Of a DNA stretch of 64,000 nt, positions 8,179-15,556 are shown in pieces. The notes beneath the pieces were generated by a model. That model had not been told where the DNA came from. It was given only the letters and a program-made list of their open reading frames with translations, and ran no database searches. Numbering within the stretch: position 1 is the stretch's first letter; every line of letters starts with the position of its first letter. Origin of the DNA: Clostridia bacterium (lineage in GTDB: Bacteria > Bacillota > Clostridia > Christensenellales > Borkfalkiaceae); the NCBI GenBank assembly GCA_017467265.1, contig JAFTSO010000024.1, forward strand, positions 1 to 64,000, given 5' to 3'. A program made the translations under genes and the position numbers.

Positions 8179-10089
8179 ATGCTGATTTCCGCAGACAATT
8201 TAGAATTCGGTTTTAACGGCGGTTCGCTTCTTGAAAACGTCTGTTTTTCGCTAAACGAGGGGGAACGCGTTGGGCTGATCGGCGGCAACGGCGAAGGCAA
8301 GACCACGCTACTCCGCTTAATTTTAGGCGAATTAGACGTGGAAAAAGGCACGCTATTCCGCAAAAACGGGATCCGTATCGGGTATCTGGCGCAAAACGGC
8401 GGATACGATTCGGCGAATACCGTATTTGAAGAAATGCGCGAGATTTTCGCCGCGGATATCCGCGCGATCAGCGCTCTGCGTGAAACGGAAGAAAAAATCG
8501 CAAAAACGGACGAAAACAGTGCGGAATACCGCGCTTTGAGCCAAAAATACGAGGCATTAAACAGGCAGATCGCCGCGCGCGATAGCTATAATTTTGAAGT
8601 GCGAATCCGCACCGTGCTCAACGGTATGGGCTTTGAAAACAACTACGAGCAGACCATTTGCACAATGTCGGGCGGCGAAAAAACGCGGCTACAACTCTGC
8701 CGATTATTGCTGGAAGAGCCCGAGCTTTTGATCTTGGACGAGCCGACCAACCACCTTGATATGAAGACGCTGTTTTGGCTGGAAGAATACCTGTCCACTT
8801 TCAAAGGCGCGATCCTTACCGTGTCGCACGATCGGTATTTTTTGGACAAGCTCGTGTCCGTAATTTACGAGCTGGAAAACAAAAAACTGTCCGTCTTTAA
8901 GGGCAATTACACAAAATACAAGACGTTAAAAGCGGAAAAGACCGCGCATCTTTTGAAAGAATACGAAAAACAGCAGGAAGAACGCGCGCATATGCAGGAA
9001 TACGTCGATCGAAATCTCGTCCGCGCGTCCACGACGAAAATGGCACAATCGCGGCGGCTCGCGCTCGAAAAAATGGAACTGATCGAAAAGCCGTCGTTGC
9101 CACCCGTCCCCCCTCGTTTCACCTTTTCCTACGCTGAAAAACCGTACGAACGGGTGCTGGAAGTACAAAATTTACGCCTTTTGGCAGGCGAGAAAACGTT
9201 GCTTAAAAACGCGAATTTTACCCTGATGCGCGGCGAAAAATGCGCTGTGATCGGGGATAACGGTACGGGGAAATCGACGCTGGTAAAAGAGATCGTTCGC
9301 GGCAAAAACACCGCGGTCAAACTGGGACGTTTTGTCAAAATCGCCTGTTATGATCAGGAAAATGCCAACCTCTCGCCGAGCGAAACGGTGCTTGGCGAGC
9401 TGTGGGGGCGGCACGTCACGTGGGAGCAGACAAAGGTACGCTCCATTTTGGCGCAGGCAGGTCTGCCTGCAGAAGATATGGACAAGCAGGTGCGTATGCT
9501 CTCGGGCGGCGAACGGGCAAAGCTCGCTCTCGCCGTATTTGCGTGCGAGCAGGGCAACTTTTTGATTTTGGACGAACCGACCAACCATCTCGATCTCGCC
9601 GCGCGCGAGAGTTTAGAGAGCGCATTAAAGGCATTTGACGGCACGCTGCTGTTCGTGTCCCACGATCGGTATTTTATCCGCGCGCTCGCAGGAAAAATTC
9701 TGGAATTAGAAGACGGAGCGGCGACGGAATTCAAAGGCTCGTACGACGAATACACCGCCTATAAAATGCAGACAAAAGCGGCTCAAAAGGCGACGGAAAA
9801 AGCGATTGAACACGCCACATCCCCCACCCTTTCGACAAATTCCGAACATAAGGAAAGCTATTATCGCAGCAAAGAAGAACGGGCGCAGGACGCAAAACGC
9901 CGCACCCGTATCAAGAAAATCGAAGACGAAATCGCCGCGCTGGAAGACGAAGACGCGCGTTTGAACGCCGAACTCGCCTTGCCCGAAGTGACGGCAAACT
10001 TCGCTCTGCTCACCCAAAAATGCAACCGTTTGGAAGAGATTAAAACAAAGCTCGATTCGCTGTACGAAGAATACGAAACTTTGATATAA
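8179..10089 (+). CDS. ABC-F family ATPase (ribosome-associated)
   Basis: Soluble protein with two ABC ATPase domains on one chain and no membrane segments, the layout of ABC-F factors that act in the ribosomal E-site as translation factors or antibiotic-protection proteins. Domain 1: Walker A GGNGEGKTT (about 36-43), signature MSGGEKTRL (163-171), Walker B ILDEPTNHLD (185-194). Then the charged interdomain linker (about 245-305), and domain 2 with GDNGTGKST, MLSGGERAKL and ILDEPTNHLD. The C-terminal 80 residues are a charged coiled coil. The length of 636 fits YfmM/YdiF/Uup-type members better than Lsa/Vga resistance proteins, but the exact subgroup cannot be set by eye. The start follows CGGAGGCGCGT. 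Confidence 0.93.
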   Translation: MLISADNLEFGFNGGSLLENVCFSLNEGERVGLIGGNGEGKTTLLRLILGELDVEKGTLFRKNGIRIGYLAQNGGYDSANTVFEEMREIFAADIRAISALRETEEKIAKTDENSAEYRALSQKYEALNRQIAARDSYNFEVRIRTVLNGMGFENNYEQTICTMSGGEKTRLQLCRLLLEEPELLILDEPTNHLDMKTLFWLEEYLSTFKGAILTVSHDRYFLDKLVSVIYELENKKLSVFKGNYTKYKTLKAEKTAHLLKEYEKQQEERAHMQEYVDRNLVRASTTKMAQSRRLALEKMELIEKPSLPPVPPRFTFSYAEKPYERVLEVQNLRLLAGEKTLLKNANFTLMRGEKCAVIGDNGTGKSTLVKEIVRGKNTAVKLGRFVKIACYDQENANLSPSETVLGELWGRHVTWEQTKVRSILAQAGLPAEDMDKQVRMLSGGERAKLALAVFACEQGNFLILDEPTNHLDLAARESLESALKAFDGTLLFVSHDRYFIRALAGKILELEDGAATEFKGSYDEYTAYKMQTKAAQKATEKAIEHATSPTLSTNSEHKESYYRSKEERAQDAKRRTRIKKIEDEIAALEDEDARLNAELALPEVTANFALLTQKCNRLEEIKTKLDSLYEEYETLI

Positions 10090-10117
10090 ACAACAAAAAA
10101 CGGCAACTAAACCGAAA

Positions 10118-10156
10118 GCCGCGGCGCTCCCAAGAGCACCGCGGCCTTTTCATTTT
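10118..10156. terminator. Bidirectional terminator between convergent genes
   Basis: GCCGCGG-C-GCTC / GAGC-A-CCGCGGC (10118-10145) with loop CCAA, followed on the plus strand by CTTTTCATTTT; T-rich sequence also lies on the minus-strand side. It sits between the converging ABC-F gene and the gene ending at 10177. Confidence 0.8.
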
Positions 10157-10176
10157 GTCCTGATTTTGTCCTGATT

Positions 10177-11208
10177 TTATACGTACGGATACGCGTAGAT
10201 TTTCCTCCCCGAAGTCAAATTCCCGAAGATATACCGATCGCACGCCGATTCGTTCATAATATAAATTTTGCCGTCCAAATACACCAGTTCTTCGCTCATA
10301 CACGGTGCTTTGATCGTGTCGATATGGCTCGCGCCGTCCAAAAACACACGTGCAACGTTATCGAACGAGAACGTTTCGCCGTTCTTCGTTTTGCCGCTAA
10401 ACACATACCCGTTCTCGACGAGCACCTTTGCGCTATCATACACGAACAGACGTGACGCCGTCAGCCCGTACGACGTGGACAGCACGATTTTGCCGCTGTC
10501 CGTAATGCACATACCTTGCACGCATTTACGCGTAGAAATCACCGCTCGGGGCGTTGGATCGACACCGTAAGGATACGTCTTATCCAGCTTGTACGCCGTC
10601 ATAATCGCAGGATTGTGCTCGCCATTCGGCGTGTCCATACGCTCGTAATCGGCAGTTTCAAAGTTCCCCGAACGGTAGAACGAGCCCGTCAATAAATACT
10701 CGCCTGCGATATAGCAATAGGCAGGATCGATATACGTCTTGATCTCGCCCACCTGCGCCACCGTCGGTTTGCCATCCAAAATATCCTGATACGGGAACAC
10801 GTCCAGCCCACTCTTGCCCGTGATATACACGTAATCACCGTTGTGTTCAATGCCGCCCGTGTGTCCACGGTAGGCGCTGCCGTCCGCTTTCACGAGCGAA
10901 ACAAAATACTCGCCGCCCTTGCCGTCCATCACATACACGCGCGAAGATTTCTTGCCCGTCATATATCCCGTGGATAAGAACACGCCTTTCTCTTCGTCGT
11001 AGTCAAAGCCCTGCGGCACGTACCCCGTCTGCAATCCCGGCGTCGCAAAAGTACTCTCCGCCCGTTTATAAAACGCGTGAAACCGAACTCGATCCACCGC
11101 CACGAACGCTAAAATCACCGTGCAGATAAACACCAGCACGCCGCAAAGCACTCGCCACATCACGCCCCACGCCTTTCGTCCTTTCGTCTTCTTTTCTTCC
11201 TGCTGCAT
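10177..11208 (-). CDS. Membrane-anchored protein of unknown function, beta-propeller-like
   Basis: I do not recognise this 343-residue protein. It has a basic N-terminus (EEKKTKGRKAWG), one hydrophobic segment at about residues 17-37 and then a long extracytoplasmic part rich in Gly, Tyr and Asp with recurring short strand patterns (GDYVYITGKSGLDVF, GEYLLTGSFYRS, GKIVLSTSYG, DGKIYIMNESA), each resembling a beta-propeller blade. Cysteines are few. It may bind or sense something at the cell surface; no enzymatic motif is visible. The -10 of its promoter ends about 10 bases from the ATG, predicting a leader of about 3 nt. It converges on the ABC-F gene. Confidence 0.7.
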   Translation of the reverse strand: MQQEEKKTKGRKAWGVMWRVLCGVLVFICTVILAFVAVDRVRFHAFYKRAESTFATPGLQTGYVPQGFDYDEEKGVFLSTGYMTGKKSSRVYVMDGKGGEYFVSLVKADGSAYRGHTGGIEHNGDYVYITGKSGLDVFPYQDILDGKPTVAQVGEIKTYIDPAYCYIAGEYLLTGSFYRSGNFETADYERMDTPNGEHNPAIMTAYKLDKTYPYGVDPTPRAVISTRKCVQGMCITDSGKIVLSTSYGLTASRLFVYDSAKVLVENGYVFSGKTKNGETFSFDNVARVFLDGASHIDTIKAPCMSEELVYLDGKIYIMNESACDRYIFGNLTSGRKIYAYPYV

Positions 11209-11217
11209 AGTACCCTT

Positions 11218-11246
11218 ATTCTACCACTTTTTTTGACGCTTGTCAA
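11218..11246 (-). promoter_or_regulatory. Promoter abutting the start codon at 11208
   Basis: Minus strand TTGACA (11241-11246), 17 bp, TAGAAT (11218-11223). Predicted start about 11211, three bases before the ATG. The AAGGG in between would not be transcribed. Confidence 0.7.
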
Positions 11247-11260
11247 CGGAATACGCGCAA

Positions 11261-11698
11261 TCACACTTCGCGCGACATATAGATATGCGGTATGCCGTCC
11301 TCCATATATTCGCCCGAAATCTGTACAAAGCCCACACTCTCGTAAAAGGGTTTTGCATATACCTGCGCGCCCACCTTGACCGTGCGCGCGCCGAATTTTT
11401 CCTTTGCGACCGCCAAACCGACCTGCATCAGCTTTCCCCCGATCCCTTGGCGGCGTTTTAACGAAATCACTCTGCCAATCGACACTTCGTCCAGCCGTTT
11501 TCCTTTGTCCACGACGCGCAGATACGCCACGATTTTTCCGTTCTCACGCAAAAAGACGTGGTACGCGTCCAAATCCACGCCGTCCAAATCCTGATACGCG
11601 CAATTTTGTTCCACGATAAACACTTCTGCGCGCACACGCAAAATCTCGTACAGCTCCGTCGCCGTCAATGCATCGAATTTTTTCACGAACGTTTCCAT
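11261..11698 (-). CDS. GNAT acetyltransferase, ElaA-like
   Basis: A 145-residue GNAT-fold N-acetyltransferase that would use acetyl-CoA. The ElaA-type start is clear (ILRVRAEVFIVEQNCAYQD), as is the acetyl-CoA loop region ISLKRRQGIGGKLM (Q/RxxGxG/A). The acceptor substrate is unknown. It is the third gene of a compact operon after a flavin reductase-like gene and a cupin, with 13 bp to the cupin gene. No terminator follows; the next promoter starts within 20 bp. Confidence 0.85.
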   Translation of the reverse strand: METFVKKFDALTATELYEILRVRAEVFIVEQNCAYQDLDGVDLDAYHVFLRENGKIVAYLRVVDKGKRLDEVSIGRVISLKRRQGIGGKLMQVGLAVAKEKFGARTVKVGAQVYAKPFYESVGFVQISGEYMEDGIPHIYMSREV

Positions 11699-11711
11699 AG
11701 TTCGTCCCTTA

Positions 11712-12041
11712 CTACTGCTGCGGCACGACGGCGTAAAAACACAAATCGTCGTCGCCGACGTTGATTAAACAATGCTCGCTGCCCTTGGGGCAATAATGGC
11801 AATCGCCTGCGGAAAGGTTTTCTTCCACGCCGTCGCAAACGGACTTGCCCTTGCCCGACAAAATGAAGATGATTTCGGAAGTGGGCTCGTGTCTATGCGC
11901 GCCGATGGACGCACCGGGAACGAGCTTGCCGCGCAAAATTTTGTTCTTCTCGTCCACGAACATATTTGCGATCAGCGCCCCGTCGCCACCGTAAAACGCC
12001 TGCAATTTCTTTTCTTCCATTTCACTAAATTTAATAATCAT
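11712..12041 (-). CDS. Cupin-domain protein
   Basis: A single-domain cupin of 109 residues. Motif 1 is visible as GAHRHEPTSEIIFILSGKG, with two His and a Glu as metal ligands; motif 2 is GDCHYCPKGSEHCLIN. Such proteins bind a divalent metal and act as small isomerases, dioxygenases or sensors; which one cannot be told here. Four extra cysteines are notable. It sits 14 bp after the flavin reductase-like gene in the same operon, which hints at redox or small-molecule metabolism. Confidence 0.85.
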   Translation of the reverse strand: MIIKFSEMEEKKLQAFYGGDGALIANMFVDEKNKILRGKLVPGASIGAHRHEPTSEIIFILSGKGKSVCDGVEENLSAGDCHYCPKGSEHCLINVGDDDLCFYAVVPQQ

Positions 12042-12055
12042 ACTGCCGTTTCCCT

Positions 12056-12616
12056 TTATTTTAATTGCAAACCGTCGGAAAAGGCGTTGCCTACCTTTTC
12101 GCCCAGCTTATAATACCCGTGCCCGCCGCAATCGTAGCAGATCGGCGCGAATTTCGCCAAATCAATCTTGCCCTTTTCGTTCAAAATCCGCTCGTCCACG
12201 CTGACGTTCACCACTTCGCCGATACAGATTTCCGTGTCCGTATCATAGTTGACCAGCTTGCACTCTAAAACGAGCGACAATTCTTCGATAATCGGCGCGT
12301 TGACAAATTCGCTTTTCGTGATATGCCAGCCCGTTTTCGTCAACTTATCGGGCACGTTGTTTGCAGAAACCACCCCCACGTAGTCGGCGGCAACGACGTT
12401 TTGCTCGTCTGCAATCGCCACCGTAAACGCCTGCGTTTTTAAGAGATTTTTCACCGTTTTGTGGCTCGCGCTAAGCACGATCGCCACCTGCGCCGTATCG
12501 CACACCGTACCCCACGCCGCGTTCATCGCGTCGGGTGTGCCGTTCTCGTCGTACGTGCCCACGATCAGCACGGGCATCGGATACATATACGCTTTCGCTG
12601 TCAAATTCTTTCTCAT
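12056..12616 (-). CDS. Flavin reductase-like (split-barrel FMN-binding) protein
   Basis: A 186-residue protein of the flavin reductase-like domain family, a split beta-barrel that binds FMN. Family features: the N-terminal YMYPMPVLIVGTYDENGTPDAMNAAWGT with the conserved Asn-Ala-Ala-Trp, and LSASHKTVKNLL. The C-terminal Cys-Gly-Gly-His and nearby Cys (APICYDCGGHGYY) are typical of the clostridial group. It may reduce flavin or store FMN. First gene of the operon with the cupin and acetyltransferase; promoter TTGTAT-17-TATAAT just upstream, ribosome site AAAAAAGGGAAC. Confidence 0.87.
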   Translation of the reverse strand: MRKNLTAKAYMYPMPVLIVGTYDENGTPDAMNAAWGTVCDTAQVAIVLSASHKTVKNLLKTQAFTVAIADEQNVVAADYVGVVSANNVPDKLTKTGWHITKSEFVNAPIIEELSLVLECKLVNYDTDTEICIGEVVNVSVDERILNEKGKIDLAKFAPICYDCGGHGYYKLGEKVGNAFSDGLQLK

Positions 12617-12639
12617 AATTTTGTTCCCTTTTTTCTTTT

Positions 12640-12668
12640 ATTATAGCATATTTTTCGCATCTATACAA
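12640..12668 (-). promoter_or_regulatory. Promoter of the flavin reductase-cupin-GNAT operon
   Basis: Minus strand TTGTAT (12663-12668), 17 bp, TATAAT (12640-12645). Confidence 0.75.
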
Positions 12669-12728
12669 GGCTTTTTGAAAGATTGCACCACGGAAAATAA
12701 AATTGTTCGCGCTAACCTCCGCCTATGC

Positions 12729-12766
12729 AAAAACACGGGAATGCCTTTGGGCATTCCCGTGTTTTT
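12729..12766 (-). terminator. Terminator after tRNA-Ser
   Basis: Perfect 17-bp stem AAAAACACGGGAATGCC (12729-12745) / GGCATTCCCGTGTTTTT (12750-12766) with a 4-nt loop. Its upstream arm begins right after the tRNA CCA. It is symmetric, so it could act on either strand. Confidence 0.85.
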
Positions 12767-12854
12767 GGCGCAGGCGGAGGGATTCGAACCCCCGTGGGGT
12801 TTCCCCCAAACGGTTTTCAAGACCGCCTCGTTATGACCGCTTCGATACGCCTGC
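12766..12854 (-). tRNA. tRNA-Ser, anticodon UGA
   Basis: Class II tRNA on the minus strand. Acceptor GCAGGCG (12848-12854) pairs with CGCCTGC (12770-12776); discriminator G and an encoded CCA follow. The anticodon loop CTTGAAA gives UGA, closed by GCGGT/ACCGT. A long variable arm (TGGGG-GAAA-CCCCA) supports serine. T-loop TTCGAAT in stem GGGGG/CCCTC. Strong promoter upstream, terminator directly downstream. Confidence 0.96.
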
Positions 12855-12869
12855 ATCTTCATTTTTATT

Positions 12870-12898
12870 ATTATACTTCACCGCAAAAAAATTGTCAA
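12870..12898 (-). promoter_or_regulatory. Promoter of tRNA-Ser
   Basis: Minus strand TTGACA (12893-12898), 17 bp, TATAAT (12870-12875): full consensus, start predicted about 9 nt before the mature tRNA. Confidence 0.9.
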
Positions 12899-12921
12899 TG
12901 ATTTTTGCTATAAAAATCCCA

Positions 12922-12954
12922 CAAAAAACGGGCGTGGCTTTTTTCCACGTCCGT
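12922..12954 (-). terminator. Terminator after the small membrane protein gene
   Basis: Minus strand ACGGACGTGG / CCACGCCCGT (12928-12954) with one mismatch and a 7-nt loop, then TTTTTTG. Confidence 0.85.
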
Positions 12955-12980
12955 CCTGCTTTATTCTCTAAAAATCTCGC

Positions 12981-13481
12981 TCAAAGCGCCCCGTGTGCAC
13001 CCAAATACATCACCGCGAGTATGTGCGTCGCAATCACCGCCGCCGCAAAAGCACAGATCCCGATCAACAGTTTTTGCCAAGCCTTTTCTACTTTGCCTGC
13101 AAAATACAGGTTGAACACTGCGCCAACCCCTGCAATCAAACCGCCTACCGCACCGCCAAAGATCGGAAAAATCTTCACCAGCTCCACCGACGATCCCCAC
13201 GCAATAATGAAAACGAGCGTCAGAATCGACATCGTTAACACGTACCAAGCAGGTCTAGGCACAATCGTGATATTCTCTTCGCCGAGCGTCAACGTCACAC
13301 CCGTCATCGTGTTCCCTTTAATGCTCGCAGGCAGCGCAACGCCGTTCCACTCGCACTCCCAATGCTTTCTGTCGATCTTTTTGAGCGGAACACCACCTAC
13401 CGTCACCGTGCGTTTGCCCGTCCAAAACCCTTCATCGTATGTAATCGTGCCATACGTATCGTGTTGCATTACCGTTTGCAT
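12981..13481 (-). CDS. Small membrane protein of unknown function
   Basis: A 166-residue protein I do not recognise. The first 75 residues look like a soluble beta-rich domain (HDTYGTITYDEGFWTG, KRTVTVGGVPLKKID). The rest holds three hydrophobic helices, at about 79-100, 103-130 and 136-160, the middle one glycine-rich (FGGAVGGLIAGVGAVF). It is the second gene after the lipid kinase, 16 bp downstream with its own AGGAG, so the two are probably cotranscribed and may share a membrane-lipid role. Confidence 0.75.
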   Translation of the reverse strand: MQTVMQHDTYGTITYDEGFWTGKRTVTVGGVPLKKIDRKHWECEWNGVALPASIKGNTMTGVTLTLGEENITIVPRPAWYVLTMSILTLVFIIAWGSSVELVKIFPIFGGAVGGLIAGVGAVFNLYFAGKVEKAWQKLLIGICAFAAAVIATHILAVMYLGAHGAL

Positions 13482-13497
13482 ATCTCTCTCCTAAAAA

Positions 13498-14562
13498 TCA
13501 TTTTTGTTTTTTCTGTTCTTTTTTTGCCTGCTTTTCCGCGCGTTTTTGCGCTTTTGCCTCCGCACGCTCCGCCTTTTTCGCCGCTTTTCTCGCTTTTTTT
13601 CGTTCTTTTTTGCTCATCGAGCTAAGCGCCACGGCAATCTCTTCGCCGTCTCTTGTGACCAACTGCGGCTCGGGCAAGGCAATCTTTAACGCCTGCTTTT
13701 GCGCCGTGATCGTGATCTCTTCGTGCTCGCCGCCGTCTTCGCCGTCCAGCGTAAACGCCGTCTTTTCCATCGTCAATTTCAGCTCCGACGTGCGTACAAA
13801 CATCAGCTTTGAGTGGCTAAAATCCTGTTCGCGCAAGTTCTTATACAGCCGAAACCACTCGCGCAGCTTTTTCGGGCGCGGAATAAACAACGCCTCCAAG
13901 CGTCCGTCGTCCAGCTCCACCTTTTTATCCACCAAAATATGTAATGTCCCGATCGATTTCGAGTTTGAAATCGTACCGAAAATAAACTCGCCGTTAAACA
14001 CGACGTCACCTGCGTCCACGCGCATTTTTCGGCAAGCCGCCTTAAATTTGTTCGGCCCGATACACTTGATAATATTCCAAACGTACGCCCAGATTTTCCA
14101 ATGATTTTTCGCCGATTGCTTGGTTTTGTACGGCACGTCCGTCGCGATCCCAAACGCCGATACGTATGCAAAATACCGATCGCCGAATTTCCCCAAATCG
14201 ATCGCCTTAACGTTGTCGGACGCCGCGATTTTTGCCGCCTCGATCACGTTTTTGGGAATACCGTGCGTCGCCGCGAAATCGTTGACCGTACCCGTTGCGA
14301 TATACCCCGTTTCCACTTCCTTGGGCAGAGACATCACGCCGTTGACCAGCTCGTTAAGCATTCCGTCGCCGCCGGCGACCACGATACGATCAAACTCTGC
14401 GCCTTCTTCGCGGATTTTGTTGATCCCGTCCCCCGAACATTGCGTAGGGTACGCCACGACTTCATAGCCCGACTTCGTAAAGACGTCGAGCACTTCCGCC
14501 AGATGCTTGCGTATGACACCCGTACCCGAGTGTGGATTAAAAACGAATAACAATTTTTTCAT
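13498..14562 (-). CDS. Diacylglycerol/lipid kinase of the YegS/DagK family
   Basis: A 354-residue protein with the DAGK catalytic domain: FNPHSGTG near the N-terminus, the nucleotide-binding GGDGMLNELVNG, and TGTVNDFA with the conserved Asn-Asp. Such enzymes phosphorylate diacylglycerol or related lipids to recycle phosphatidate. The last 38 or so residues form an unusual tail made almost only of Lys, Ala, Glu, Arg and Gln, absent from typical DagK proteins; it may bind anionic lipid, or RNA. The start at 14562 (MKKLLFVFNP) follows AAAGGA; an in-frame ATG 48 bp upstream is less likely. Promoter TTGACT-17-TATGAT (14582-14610). Confidence 0.88.
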   Translation of the reverse strand: MKKLLFVFNPHSGTGVIRKHLAEVLDVFTKSGYEVVAYPTQCSGDGINKIREEGAEFDRIVVAGGDGMLNELVNGVMSLPKEVETGYIATGTVNDFAATHGIPKNVIEAAKIAASDNVKAIDLGKFGDRYFAYVSAFGIATDVPYKTKQSAKNHWKIWAYVWNIIKCIGPNKFKAACRKMRVDAGDVVFNGEFIFGTISNSKSIGTLHILVDKKVELDDGRLEALFIPRPKKLREWFRLYKNLREQDFSHSKLMFVRTSELKLTMEKTAFTLDGEDGGEHEEITITAQKQALKIALPEPQLVTRDGEEIAVALSSMSKKERKKARKAAKKAERAEAKAQKRAEKQAKKEQKKQK

Positions 14563-14581
14563 AGAGTTTTTCCTTTGCTCT

Positions 14582-14610
14582 ATCATAATATATTTTCTGC
14601 GCAAAGTCAA
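14582..14610 (-). promoter_or_regulatory. Promoter of the lipid kinase operon
   Basis: Minus strand TTGACT (14605-14610), 17 bp, TATGAT (14582-14587). Confidence 0.7.
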
Positions 14611-14743
14611 GCCCTCTGTCGAAAATTGTTAAAATTTTGTTAAGATTTTGCGAACTGCGCTTGACAAAACGCCTCTCGCGCACAACCAAACCACAAACAA
14701 AATCCCCTTTCTCGCAAAAACACTTTCCTTTTTCGTGCAAATG

Positions 14744-14752
14744 TGTTATACT
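14744..14752 (+). promoter_or_regulatory. Extended -10 promoter of the QueG-like gene
   Basis: TGTTATACT (14744-14752) is an extended -10; the -35 (TTTCCT, 14724-14729) is poor. It is nearly the same as the asnA -10 region. Confidence 0.6.
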
Positions 14753-14774
14753 ATGCGAAATAAGGAGTGCACGT

Positions 14775-15482
14775 ATGAACAAAGCTACAACCGAAAAGGA
14801 ACTGTATATCCCTGCTACGCAGGCGGAGCTGAAAACGCTCGCTCGTGATCTGGGCGCGGACATCGTAGGATTTTGCAATCTGGGCACGTCCCCTGTGTCC
14901 ACAATGCCCCACCTTCATTACGCTATATCCGTGGGGGTAAAGCTCTCGGACGGCATTTTGAAAACGATCGAAGACGCGCCGTCGTTCGTGTATTTTCAGC
15001 ATTACCGCACGGCGAATACGCTGCTCGATACCATCGCCTTTCGCTTGGCACGAAAAATCGAAGAGCTTGGCGGCGAGAGCCTGCCCATCGCAGCGAGCCA
15101 AAGTCTTGGCAAAAACAACCCCTACCGCGGCGTATATCCGCACAAGACGGCGGCTGTCCTTTCAGGGCTGGGGTTCGTGGGCAAGAGCGGACTGTTTTTA
15201 TCGACGGAATACGGCAGCAAGGTACGCCTTGCGACGGTGCTCTGTTCTCTGCCCTTGACAGCGGAGCTGCCCGTGATCGAAAACGGTTGCGGCGAGTGTA
15301 CGCTCTGCCAACGTGCCTGCCCGGCAGGGGCGATCTTTGGCGAAAAGCCGACGACGGACGGCGAGCGTAATTTTGACGCGGAGAAATGCTCTAAATATAT
15401 GAAAGAGCATTTCCAAGACGTAGGCAGGGGGAGCGTGTGCGGCATTTGTATCAAAGTCTGCCCTAAAAACAAATTGTTATAA
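14775..15482 (+). CDS. QueG-like 4Fe-4S protein, short form
   Basis: A 235-residue protein with an N-terminal domain resembling epoxyqueuosine reductase (LGADIVGFCNLG, SVGVKLSDGIL, a conserved YFQHY) and a C-terminal pair of [4Fe-4S] sites in CGECTLCQRACPAGAIFG and CGICIKVCPKNK. True QueG is about 350-380 residues and ends in HEAT repeats that hold tRNA; that part is missing. It may therefore reduce another substrate, as do other short members of this reductive-dehalogenase-like group. Start 14775 follows TAAGGAGTGC. A single-gene unit that converges on the next lipoprotein gene. Confidence 0.8.
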   Translation: MNKATTEKELYIPATQAELKTLARDLGADIVGFCNLGTSPVSTMPHLHYAISVGVKLSDGILKTIEDAPSFVYFQHYRTANTLLDTIAFRLARKIEELGGESLPIAASQSLGKNNPYRGVYPHKTAAVLSGLGFVGKSGLFLSTEYGSKVRLATVLCSLPLTAELPVIENGCGECTLCQRACPAGAIFGEKPTTDGERNFDAEKCSKYMKEHFQDVGRGSVCGICIKVCPKNKLL

Positions 15483-15508
15483 ATCTCATAAAACAAGCGC
15501 AAAAAAAA

Positions 15509-15544
15509 CGGCGTGGATACGATACGTACCCTGCCGTTTTTGTT
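15509..15544. terminator. Bidirectional terminator between convergent genes
   Basis: AAAACGGC (near 15509) pairs with GCCGTTTT (near 15534), loop about 18 nt with inner GTA/TAC pairing; T-run on the plus strand and A-run on the other side. Confidence 0.65.
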
Positions 15545-15556
15545 TTTTATTCTATT

